A stretch of DNA of 64,000 nt from NCBI RefSeq assembly GCF_000526935.1, contig NZ_JAHA01000019.1:992001-1056000 (forward strand). Reading direction: 5' to 3'. The first letter of the stretch is position 1; each line of letters begins with the position of its first letter. Shown piece by piece: positions 16,297 through 23,118 of the stretch. The translations under genes were made by a program, and so were the position numbers. The notes beneath the pieces are model-generated. The model was not told where the DNA came from. It did not search any database and saw only the letters and a list, made by a program, of their open reading frames with translations. Source of the stretch: Butyrivibrio sp. FCS014. Lineage in GTDB: Bacteria > Bacillota > Clostridia > Lachnospirales > Lachnospiraceae.

Positions 16297-18507
16297 CTAA
16301 TATATATCTTCGTAAAAAGACTGGAGCTTTTGGGCACTATTCGTAATATCAAACTCAGCATAAATATGATTATTTCCAGAATGAATACGATTACATCCAT
16401 TAATTCTATCAGCCCAGCCGGCTGGGCCTTCGCCGAGACTAACAAAAGAAACCAGCCCTACGCCCATATCTACAGATTTTGGAATAACATCCGAAACAAT
16501 ACACGATAATCCAACTGCTTCAGCTTCAATAACACTCATCCCAAAGCCTTCCCATAGGGAAGGAAAAACAAAACAATCCATTGCCTGGTAGTAATCCTGT
16601 GGACTATCTGTATTTCCTGTAAAGATGGTATCTTGTAATACACCCAATTCGCCGGCGTAATTCTTTACGTCAGACATGAGTTTTCCATCTCCTACCAGCA
16701 GTAGCTTAGAATCGGGATTCAACTTTTTAAATTCCTTAAAGCACTCCAAAAGAAAGAAATGATTCTTGGCTTCTATCATTCTTCCGACATGCCCCACAAC
16801 AAAAGAGTCCGTTAAGCCATATTCCGTTCTTACCTTTTTTCTGACGCGCTCGTCATATTTAAACTTATCAAAATCAATTGAATTTGGAATGATTCTAAAC
16901 TTATCGGACTTAGTAGCCTTTTTTCCAAAGAGCCACTCGCCAGCTTCCAGCGAGCACGCAAACATATAATCTGCCTGAAATCTTATTGGCAACTGCATGA
17001 AATCCTTAATATGAGAAACAGCCTTTTTCCCATTAGAGGTACTGTGACTGTGAGCAATTGTTTTTAATCCGTGATTCTTGGCAATTGGAAGATACACAGA
17101 GGCATAGCTTCGTGAATGAGTATGGAGAATTTTATATTCAGGGTGCTCATCAAAAAAGGAATTCCATGCTTTTTTTATTTCAAAATAATTTACCCCTCTA
17201 AACGTGGGCAAAACAAAAATCTTACCTCCCAGACTTTCTATTTCACTACGATAATCATCGCGATCCGTGTGATCAATAATAAAATCAAACTGGACTTTCT
17301 CCCTGTCTATGTTCCTGTATATATTCATCACCATCGACTGAGACCCACCCATTTCAAGGCTTGCTATCATATGAAGAACGCGAATAGGATCTTTGACAGT
17401 ATCTTTTTTATCAAAATCTAATTTCTCAATCTCATTCATATATGCAGCTATAACATCATTTCTGTTAAATTCGCGAACCACCTTTTCTCGGGCTTTAATC
17501 CCCATTTCTCTTTTATCATCAAAAGAGCTGCTTATAAAACCATCTACACACTTGATAAGTTCCGCTATATTCCTCGACTTTACCACATATCCACTTATAC
17601 CATCGGACACAGTGTCTCGGCATCCTGTCGTATCAGTAGTAATAACAGGTCTTCCGCTCGCGGACGCCTCCAAGCATACATTAGAAATACCTTCCGGGTA
17701 ATAGGAAGGATGTATTAAGCAATGTGCAAGCTTTAATATCTCACCAATATCATCAACTTGCCCATGATATTTAACAATGCCCTGTTTCTCCAATTGTTTA
17801 ATGCGTCCTTCATATCCTCCGTCATCAGGCCCTGCAATATGGAAAAAAGCATTCTTATAAGTCTTCTTAATCCTTTTTGCACACTCCAGGTATTCTTCTA
17901 TCCCCTTTTCTTTTATCAGGCGAGCTGCAAACAAAAAGTGAATACCATTATTCTCTTCAGGATATTCAAGGTATTTCCACTTATCTGTATTAACTCCTGA
18001 TCCGGGAATAACTCTTTCCCTATCTGCATCGATATGGTGCTGTTTGAAGAACTCCTTCCCCTGTTCATTCTGAAAGAAAACACATAAAGCCTTGCTAATG
18101 GCCTTTTTGTACATCTCCACCGTCAGTTTCTGTATTGGTCCAGGTTGATATACTGCTGTACCTAAACCAGATACATTAATAATATATGGTATTTGCATCT
18201 TGGCAGCTGCCATTCCACCATAAATACATACTTTCGTTGTAAAAAGAAGAACTATATCCGGTTTCTCAGATGCATATATTCGCTCAATATTGTTGAAAAG
18301 TTTGATATCCCTGACTGGGTTCTTTCCCCTACCGTCTACCTCAAGCGGAATAAATCTCGCCCCCGCCTTAGTCATCAGGTCAACCTTAGGACCGTAAGGA
18401 AGACATATAACTACTTCTCGCCCCTCATCTATCAGTTTTTGTATGAGCTCAAACCGGAAATTGTACAGAACGAAATCCCGGTTTGCTAAAAGCATTATCT
18501 TTTTCAT
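16297..18507 (-). CDS. Double GT4 protein: two glycosyltransferases fused
   Basis: The 736-residue product contains two complete GT-B enzymes in tandem. The first (about 1-375) resembles EpsD/PglA-like GT4 enzymes, with IPYIINVSGLGTAV and a donor-site block HPSYYPEGISNVCLEASASGR. The second (about 378-736) begins IRVLHMIASLEMGGSQ and ends with SLWEGFGMSVIEAEAVG. Each half has its own EX7E-like donor motif, so both look active. It is the first gene of the eight-gene operon, 63 bp downstream of a well-formed promoter -10. Two consecutive sugar additions by one polypeptide is the simple reading. The joint at about 375 shows no frameshift. Confidence 0.85.
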   Translation of the reverse strand: MKKIMLLANRDFVLYNFRFELIQKLIDEGREVVICLPYGPKVDLMTKAGARFIPLEVDGRGKNPVRDIKLFNNIERIYASEKPDIVLLFTTKVCIYGGMAAAKMQIPYIINVSGLGTAVYQPGPIQKLTVEMYKKAISKALCVFFQNEQGKEFFKQHHIDADRERVIPGSGVNTDKWKYLEYPEENNGIHFLFAARLIKEKGIEEYLECAKRIKKTYKNAFFHIAGPDDGGYEGRIKQLEKQGIVKYHGQVDDIGEILKLAHCLIHPSYYPEGISNVCLEASASGRPVITTDTTGCRDTVSDGISGYVVKSRNIAELIKCVDGFISSSFDDKREMGIKAREKVVREFNRNDVIAAYMNEIEKLDFDKKDTVKDPIRVLHMIASLEMGGSQSMVMNIYRNIDREKVQFDFIIDHTDRDDYRSEIESLGGKIFVLPTFRGVNYFEIKKAWNSFFDEHPEYKILHTHSRSYASVYLPIAKNHGLKTIAHSHSTSNGKKAVSHIKDFMQLPIRFQADYMFACSLEAGEWLFGKKATKSDKFRIIPNSIDFDKFKYDERVRKKVRTEYGLTDSFVVGHVGRMIEAKNHFFLLECFKEFKKLNPDSKLLLVGDGKLMSDVKNYAGELGVLQDTIFTGNTDSPQDYYQAMDCFVFPSLWEGFGMSVIEAEAVGLSCIVSDVIPKSVDMGVGLVSFVSLGEGPAGWADRINGCNRIHSGNNHIYAEFDITNSAQKLQSFYEDIY

Positions 18508-18569
18508 CAGCTGATACCGTCGAAATATTCTTGTCTAAAAAACTGTATAGTATCGCACCATACATTATA

Positions 18570-18598
18570 ATTATAATCTATATATTGTTATTTGTCAT
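18570..18598 (-). promoter_or_regulatory. Promoter of the polysaccharide operon
   Basis: On the minus strand ATGACA (18593-18598) is followed after exactly 17 bp by TATAAT (18570-18575). It lies just below the terminator at 18601-18630 and 63 bp above the first gene. The same layout and near-identical spacer occur at 20203-20231. Confidence 0.7.
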
Positions 18599-18600
18599 AG

Positions 18601-18630
18601 AAAAAAGCGTAGATTTTGTGCCATCTACGC
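18601..18630 (-). terminator. Rho-independent terminator after the initiating sugar transferase
   Basis: On the minus strand GCGTAGAT, an 8-base loop and ATCTACGC are followed by TTTTTT. It ends the transcript of the 18715-20124 gene and is directly followed by the operon promoter. Confidence 0.8.
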
Positions 18631-18714
18631 CTTCTTACAATCTTATTTTATCGTCTCCAATTCCCTTTCTGGATGCCGCACATTCTTTTGCTCCGGATAG
18701 GTTGGTCCTTAGCC

Positions 18715-20124
18715 TTATCCTACCCGTCTGCTTCTCTTGTTCATCAGGTGGACCATCTCCTTCTCAAAACCTTCCGTGCTCTCACCCTTGAACATAACCT
18801 TAAGTGTCAGCAGGATAATGCGGATGTCCAAACCCATGCTCTGATTCTCGATGTACAGAAGATCCAGCCTTAGCTTGTCAAACGCTGAGGTGTTGTACTT
18901 GCCAAAAATCTGGGCGTAGCCGGTAAGTCCGGCCTTAACTTTCATTCTGTATTTGAACTCCGGAAGCTCCTTGGTGTAGAGCTCAACGTGCTCAACACGC
19001 TCGGGTCTCGGTCCCACGAAGGTCATGTCGCCGGCCAGAATATTGAAAACCTGGGGAAGCTCATCCAGCCTGTATTTGCGGATAATATTGCCAACTCTGG
19101 TGATTCTGGGATCGCAGTTGATGGTGGGCTGAATGCCCTTCTCTTCTGCATTCACAACCATGCTTCTGAACTTGATTATCTCGAAAACCTCTCCGTCCTT
19201 TGTGCATCTCTTTTGCCTGAAAAAGACAGGTCCGCCGTCCTCAATCTTGATTGCAGCCGCGATGATCAGCATTACAGGGGCAAAAAAGACAGTGAAGACA
19301 ATACCGAAGGCTACGTCGAAGATTCTTTTTGCATTGAGTCTCTTGTGATCCTCGTACACGTAGTCGTACTTCATGAGCGGTGTGTCAAGAAGATGCCTTG
19401 TGGAGCACCCCTGAATGATAATGTCTTCAATTCTTGGTGTGAAGTAAAAGATCTTGTGAGCGTCGATACAATGCTGCATGTGGATGCGCCTCTGCTCAAC
19501 AGACAAGCCGTACATGATAACTGCACAGCACTCGGAAAGCCTCTCCTCAAGCATTACAGGATTGATGGTCTCGTACTCCACATATTTGAAATCAAAAAGG
19601 TGATTGTATTTCTTGAGGATTCTCTCTTCGAAGCGCTCAGCTTCGTCCATGGAAACCCAGCTTCCCAGCAGCAAAAGAGTCTTCTGCGGTTCAACACAGG
19701 ACATGAAAATGCGCTTGGAAAGCGTGATGATCAGGGCAGTTCCCAGCACCTGGAGTACCACAATGCCCAGCCCCGGAATGAAGCTGGTATATCTGTTCCT
19801 TATGAGGTTACCTTCAACATAAAGGATGAGATCAGCGATACTAAAAGAGATAGCCTGTGAGATCACCATCTCCGCAATCGAAGAAGACGCAATTCTGAAA
19901 GCATTATACAGATTGCATAATCCATTGTAGATAAATACATATATGATTATGGAAAGAATGCCGCCAAGCACATAGTAGGTCTGGAAAGCATTGCGGTTAT
20001 AATAGGCCAGCCATATAAACGCAAATAATCCGATATTCCAAAGCATGACCAGCGCTTTGGCAGTATGTGTCACTTTTTTGCTCCTCAAAGCAGTGCCCTC
20101 ACAGAACGCGAATATTCGTGACAT
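18715..20124 (-). CDS. Initiating sugar transferase (polyprenyl glycosylphosphotransferase)
   Basis: The 469-residue product has four to five N-terminal membrane segments, a central Rossmann-like region, and a C-terminal bacterial sugar-transferase domain (about 270-469). That domain has KRIFDVAFG, a RQKRCTKDGEVFEIIKFRSM block, DELPQVFNILAGDMTFVGPRPE and GLTGYAQIFGKYN. Enzymes of this class (WbaP/EpsL type) transfer a sugar-1-phosphate to undecaprenyl phosphate and so start repeat-unit synthesis. It stands upstream of the polysaccharide operon as its own transcription unit, with promoter at 20203-20231 and terminator at 18601-18630. A 5' leader hairpin overlaps its weak ribosome site. Confidence 0.9.
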   Translation of the reverse strand: MSRIFAFCEGTALRSKKVTHTAKALVMLWNIGLFAFIWLAYYNRNAFQTYYVLGGILSIIIYVFIYNGLCNLYNAFRIASSSIAEMVISQAISFSIADLILYVEGNLIRNRYTSFIPGLGIVVLQVLGTALIITLSKRIFMSCVEPQKTLLLLGSWVSMDEAERFEERILKKYNHLFDFKYVEYETINPVMLEERLSECCAVIMYGLSVEQRRIHMQHCIDAHKIFYFTPRIEDIIIQGCSTRHLLDTPLMKYDYVYEDHKRLNAKRIFDVAFGIVFTVFFAPVMLIIAAAIKIEDGGPVFFRQKRCTKDGEVFEIIKFRSMVVNAEEKGIQPTINCDPRITRVGNIIRKYRLDELPQVFNILAGDMTFVGPRPERVEHVELYTKELPEFKYRMKVKAGLTGYAQIFGKYNTSAFDKLRLDLLYIENQSMGLDIRIILLTLKVMFKGESTEGFEKEMVHLMNKRSRRVG

Positions 20125-20129
20125 TATAC

Positions 20130-20181
20130 AGTCCCTAAACTATTTATCGGTCAATTTCTTTATAAAGTTTAGTCAGGGACT
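20130..20181 (-). promoter_or_regulatory. 5' leader hairpin next to the start of the sugar transferase gene
   Basis: The arms 20130-20141 and 20166-20181 pair as two 6-bp blocks with a 4-base bulge. The start-proximal arm contains AGGGAC, the only ribosome-site-like sequence before ATG 20124. Folding would hide it, so translation may be controlled; this is inference. Confidence 0.45.
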
Positions 20182-20202
20182 ACTTTGAAATTATCCTATT
20201 TT

Positions 20203-20231
20203 ATTATACTCTATATATAGTGCTTTGTCAT
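20203..20231 (-). promoter_or_regulatory. Promoter of the sugar transferase gene
   Basis: On the minus strand ATGACA (20226-20231), a 17-bp spacer and TATAAT (20203-20208). A near copy precedes the downstream operon (18570-18598), including the AATCTRCGCTTTTTT stretch just ahead of the -35. Confidence 0.7.
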
Positions 20232-20253
20232 TCAAAAAAGCGCAGATTTAGTG

Positions 20254-21171
20254 TTATGCAAAATCTATACCAATATCAACCAGCCTGATCTTAAGCTTCC
20301 CATCATAGATATACACCGGAACATCATCCTCAAAACCGTATATGTGAGTTTCCATAGGTTGACCTTCTGTAAAGGTCACGATTTTCTCCGTTTCAAGGTC
20401 AATGACCCAGTATTCGCGAACACCTGCGTGCATGTACTTATGCATCTTGAGATCATAATCATTGTCCCGGGTGCTGGGAGATGTGACTTCTATTACCCAG
20501 TCAGGAGCTCCGATTATACACTTCTTATCCATCCTGTTCTTGTCGCATAGGACAACGATGTCAGGAATCACAACCGTATAGTCGTCTTCGTCCAGGCGAA
20601 CATTAACTCCCACATTATACAATACGCACTTGCCTTTATTGGATTGTATGAACTCATGAATTACATATCCAAGATTCTGCACAACCATCTGATGATCCAT
20701 ACCGGGAGCTTCATTTACAATAATATGACCATCAATAAGTTCTATATTTCGATCTTCTCCAAACTGTGTAAGAACCTCTTCAGTTACCCTTTCGTCGCCA
20801 AATAACGCAAGATTCCCATTGCTAGAGTTTGTATTTACACTGTCATTTCTTTGCTTTGCATACGGAATTGGGGCATTATCCAGATTGTGTTCCTTCCTGT
20901 ATTCCTTCTCAAACTTTATCTGATCAATCTTCTCGCCCTGATGCTTAAGAATATATGCAAGCAGCTCTTCCTTATAAGCCGTAACTCTGGCCACCATTTC
21001 TTCATGTGACAGTGCATTATCAAGGAGTTCCAATGTTGCCATTGTTGGATTCTTAGTTTCTCCTGTCATGATTTTGCTGACAGTACCATAGGGAAGCCCT
21101 GCTTTCCTGGCAAGCTCTATGGTTGTGAGTTTCAAAGCTTTTTTTCTTTCTTTAAGCTCTTTAACATCCAT
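20254..21171 (-). CDS. XRE HTH fused to Uma2-family (PD-(D/E)XK) nuclease-like domain
   Basis: The 305-residue product starts with a Cro/C1-type helix-turn-helix (about 12-60, IELARKAGLPYGTVSKI). After a linker comes a Uma2/DUF820 domain (about 115-295) with PDIVVLCD, WVIEVTSPSTRDNDYDLKMHKY and REYWVID. These carry the D, E and K expected of the restriction-endonuclease-like fold. Uma2 proteins are common in cyanobacteria and Firmicutes and their role is poorly known; nuclease activity is inferred from fold. AAGGAGGTG precedes ATG 21171. It lies between the sugar transferase and a hicB gene, among toxin-antitoxin-type genes. It may be a DNA-targeted nuclease or a mobile-element-associated protein. 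Confidence 0.82.
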   Translation of the reverse strand: MDVKELKERKKALKLTTIELARKAGLPYGTVSKIMTGETKNPTMATLELLDNALSHEEMVARVTAYKEELLAYILKHQGEKIDQIKFEKEYRKEHNLDNAPIPYAKQRNDSVNTNSSNGNLALFGDERVTEEVLTQFGEDRNIELIDGHIIVNEAPGMDHQMVVQNLGYVIHEFIQSNKGKCVLYNVGVNVRLDEDDYTVVIPDIVVLCDKNRMDKKCIIGAPDWVIEVTSPSTRDNDYDLKMHKYMHAGVREYWVIDLETEKIVTFTEGQPMETHIYGFEDDVPVYIYDGKLKIRLVDIGIDFA

Positions 21172-21283
21172 AACAAAAGCACCTCCTTCTATCTATATTT
21201 TACTTTCAGGAGATGCTATCGTCAATCATTTTTACCCGTACTCGGGTAAATCCGGATATGAATTCATCGTATCGTAAGTGTTA

Positions 21284-21622
21284 TCAGTTCATCACATAAG
21301 CTCTTATTGCTTTCTCCACGACAGAGTTAATGGTTCCATTCTCCTCGCAGGCTTTCCTGGCTATCTGTCGATGAAGTTCAGGGCTTATTCTCACATTGAA
21401 TCTGCCTTTGTAAGTTTTCTCGGGTTCCTTACCAACCTCCTTGCAAAAGGCAAGGTAATCATCAACCGCAGAAATGAACTCTTTTTCTATCTTTTTAGGA
21501 CTGCTGCTTTCAAAGGTCACAAGATCATTGATGCCCTCTATTTTGCCAATTAGTGACTTGCTTTCTGAATCAAATCTGATATTTGCATAATAACCTTTAT
21601 ACTCCAGGACACTACTATTCAT
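21284..21622 (-). CDS. hicB: HicB-family antitoxin
   Basis: The 112-residue product has an N-terminal HicB-like fold (YKGYYANIRFDSESKSLIGKIEG, then AVDDYLAFCKE). It ends in a ribbon-helix-helix segment (GRFNVRISPELHRQIARKACEENGTINSVVEKAI), matching longer HicB antitoxins. Its ATG overlaps the TGA of the hicA remnant as ATGA, the usual hicA-hicB coupling. The antitoxin is intact while its toxin is cut down. An operator palindrome suited to an RHH protein lies upstream at 21731-21749. It may now act as an orphan antitoxin or regulator. Confidence 0.85.
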   Translation of the reverse strand: MNSSVLEYKGYYANIRFDSESKSLIGKIEGINDLVTFESSSPKKIEKEFISAVDDYLAFCKEVGKEPEKTYKGRFNVRISPELHRQIARKACEENGTINSVVEKAIRAYVMN

Positions 21623-21735
21623 ATATCACCATTCCTTTCCAGTACATCTTTAAGGGCTTTTGTAGCCCCACGAGACATTTGGTCTCCCGGATGCGGCTTA
21701 TGAAGCAATATGATGAAGTCATCGCTTTGTGTCAC
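21619..21735 (-). pseudogene. hicA: HicA toxin remnant (C-terminal part only)
   Basis: This short frame (38 residues from a possible GTG at 21735) reads LLHKPHPGDQMSRG followed by a helical tail and ends in TGA overlapping the hicB ATG. The HKPHP block is typical of the C-terminal half of HicA toxins. The frame is closed by a TAA just upstream of the GTG, so the N-terminal beta strand/helix and the GSH-type catalytic His region are absent. The promoter and operator directly upstream are well preserved. It is best read as a truncated hicA; a very short functional peptide is less likely. Confidence 0.65.
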
Positions 21736-21749
21736 TAATATTTAGTGAC
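21731..21749. promoter_or_regulatory. Palindromic operator of the hic locus
   Basis: GTCACTAA-TAT-TTAGTGAC has perfect 8-bp arms and lies immediately downstream of the -10 of the hic promoter, overlapping the expected transcription start. It is a fitting site for autorepression by HicB. Confidence 0.7.
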
Positions 21750-21756
21750 TATCTAT

Positions 21757-21785
21757 ATTATACTGTTTTATCGATATGGTTTCAA
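21757..21785 (-). promoter_or_regulatory. Promoter of the hic locus
   Basis: TTGAAA (21780-21785), a 17-bp spacer and TATAAT (21757-21762) on the minus strand, close to the sigma-A consensus. Confidence 0.75.
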
Positions 21786-21795
21786 ATGGAGTACA

Positions 21796-21809
21796 TTTAG
21801 ACAATCCAC
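21796..21809 (+). repeat. 14-bp direct repeat TTTAGACAATCCAC, copy 1
   Basis: An identical 14-mer occurs at 22605-22618. The two copies bracket the higBA module. Confidence 0.7.
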
Positions 21810-21833
21810 GATTTAGTGATCTTCGCTTTATTA

Positions 21834-22106
21834 TCAAATCATTTCTATTTTCAATTTTTTGCCAAGCCCCTTCGCAAGTTCCTGAAGAGTCTTTAGCGTT
21901 GGCATACATGCTCCCTTTTCTATTCTACTGATATTTGATTGGCGCACTCCTGACTTCTCAGCTAACTCTTTCTGCGTCATCTTCTTTTCTAAGCGAGCAT
22001 CAAGTAACATGCATTTTATTTGATATTCAAGCTCAGTATCTTCCCATGCTTTTGCAAATACAGGATCTTTCAGTTGTTCTTCCAGCAGTTCGTCAATATC
22101 TCCCAT
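21834..22106 (-). CDS. higA: HigA-type XRE antitoxin
   Basis: The product has about 90 residues with a C-terminal helix-turn-helix (TQKELAEKSGVRQSNISRIE). The frame can be extended to a TTG at 22124, but ATG 22106 is chosen because AAGGAG sits seven bases before it. The start overlaps the toxin gene end by 14 bp. Toxin-first order with an XRE antitoxin matches the HigBA arrangement. The antitoxin should bind the toxin and repress the common promoter. No separate operator was identified with confidence. Confidence 0.85.
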   Translation of the reverse strand: MGDIDELLEEQLKDPVFAKAWEDTELEYQIKCMLLDARLEKKMTQKELAEKSGVRQSNISRIEKGACMPTLKTLQELAKGLGKKLKIEMI

Positions 22107-22449
22107 TGCTATTTCTCCTTTCAAAATCCAACCTATACTCTTTAGCCTTTTTAATGATATCTTTCGGAGTTCTTTGCGTCTTCTTTACATAACCGTTAGT
22201 TACAATAGCTCTGTTTCCTACAACAAAGAAATAAAGACACCTGGCTATGTTATTACCCGATATTGCTCTTAGTTCAAAAACTCCATCTTCAAGATATTTT
22301 GAATCCGGCATGCCTAGCTCTGTTCCATATTTTTCCAACAGCTTTATAGCTCTGATCATTTTAGCCCTTAATTCTTTATCTGTAATAGATTTTATGAACT
22401 CCCCGGCTGGCTTAGCACCTGATTCTAATTTGTAGAACTCAACAACCAT
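22093..22449 (-). CDS. higB: HigB/RelE-superfamily toxin (Gp49-like)
   Basis: The 118-residue product has the RelE/HigB pattern: VEFYKLESGAKPAGEFI at the start, LEDGVFELRAI in the middle and CLYFFVVGNRAIVTNGYVKKTQRTP. The last block is the family signature in which basic residues and a Lys/Thr-rich C-terminal strand act in ribosome-dependent mRNA cleavage. The downstream XRE gene overlaps it. The module is bracketed by a 14-bp direct repeat (21796-21809 and 22605-22618). Confidence 0.87.
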   Translation of the reverse strand: MVVEFYKLESGAKPAGEFIKSITDKELRAKMIRAIKLLEKYGTELGMPDSKYLEDGVFELRAISGNNIARCLYFFVVGNRAIVTNGYVKKTQRTPKDIIKKAKEYRLDFERRNSNGRY

Positions 22450-22604
22450 TTATTCCTTTCTGGGAATATTTTAATCCCCCGCATTTTATCCTGTCAATGT
22501 AAAGTACGTAATGTGAGTAAGGGTTTAAAACATCAATAATATGCACATTTACATTACATTCCAGGTGATGAATTTATATATTGGAAAGTTATATAGTGAA
22601 ATGT

Positions 22605-22618
22605 TTTAGACAATCCAC
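22605..22618 (+). repeat. 14-bp direct repeat TTTAGACAATCCAC, copy 2
   Basis: Identical to 21796-21809; overlaps the left arm of the 13-bp inverted repeat. Confidence 0.7.
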
Positions 22619-22771
22619 TGACCTGTGACAAACAAAGAATGGGAAGACGCCGCAGGTGATGCAGCATAGAAAGGAGTTTTTTGTTAATCACTACTATATG
22701 CACGCTGAAAGGATGCGCTAAAACTCGGCCTTAGCCGAATATGCGCTAAGACATTTATTCACAGGTCAGTG
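22616..22771. repeat. 13-bp inverted repeats enclosing 130 bp
   Basis: CACTGACCTGTGA at 22616-22628 and its exact complement at 22759-22771. The enclosed sequence has an inner CGGC-CTTA-GCCG hairpin and a repeated ATGCGCTAA. A terminal stem of a structured RNA or the ends of a small element would both look like this. Confidence 0.6.
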
Positions 22772-22918
22772 TTTGGAAATATGCCGTCGTATGAGATCGA
22801 CAGCAGACGCTCCGAATGGAGCAGGCACTGATGATAAACACGAATAAATCTAGGATTTATCGTCATCAGTGATCTGACAAAAGGTACGATATCATCATGA
22901 GAGATGCTTGTAAACCAC

Positions 22919-22957
22919 CTTAAGGAAATCTTAAGGAGTTCTTAAACAGTTCTTAAG
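22919..22957. promoter_or_regulatory. Four CTTAAG boxes at exact 11-bp spacing
   Basis: CTTAAG, CTTAAG, CTTAAA and CTTAAG begin at 22919, 22930, 22941 and 22952. Direct hexamers with 5-bp gaps, one helical turn apart, are the form of OmpR-family response regulator sites; the streptococcal CiaR box (TTTAAG-N5-TTTAAG) is very similar. The regulator and target gene are unknown. Confidence 0.55.
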
Positions 22958-23040
22958 AATTTGATGTTATTACGTTCAGTATTCCCCGTCCCATATTTGC
23001 AATATCGTAAACTCAAGACTGTGCCATTCTTGCGCGGGGA

Positions 23041-23076
23041 TAAAAACGGCCGGGGCGCATCCAAAGCGCTCCGGCC
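23041..23076 (-). terminator. Terminator of the zinc-ribbon gene
   Basis: Arms GGCCGGGGCGC (23048-23058) and GCGCTCCGGCC (23066-23076) with one G-T pair; on the minus strand GTTTTTA follows. Confidence 0.85.
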
Positions 23077-23118
23077 AAATCACCATGTCAATTTAAATCA
23101 CCATGTTAAATCCACTTA

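Larger units (their letters stand above)
22450..23118. other. 669-bp gene-free structured region
   Basis: No convincing gene was found here. It holds copy 2 of the 14-bp repeat (22605-22618) and a 13-bp perfect inverted repeat (22616-22628 and 22759-22771). It also holds a hairpin at about 22827-22870 with arms CACTGATGA/TCATCAGTG and an inner ATAAATC/GATTTAT stem. A four-fold 11-bp CTTAAG array follows (22919-22957), then the terminator of the next gene (23041-23076). A structured RNA is possible. Confidence 0.6.

Noticed and set aside
18988..19860. 290-residue plus-strand frame
   Set aside because: Antisense to the initiating sugar transferase; same reason.
22616..22771. Retron msr/msd RNA
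   Set aside because: The inverted repeats fit loosely, but there is no reverse transcriptase gene nearby; kept only as a possible structured RNA.
22780..22950. About 60 codons open on the minus strand (ends ISYDGIFPNTDL)
   Set aside because: No good start or ribosome site, runs through the CTTAAG array and hairpin arms, and no family match; more likely chance or a very old remnant.
22919..22957. CRISPR-like array
   Set aside because: The 11-bp period and 6-bp units are far too short; no cas genes in the window.
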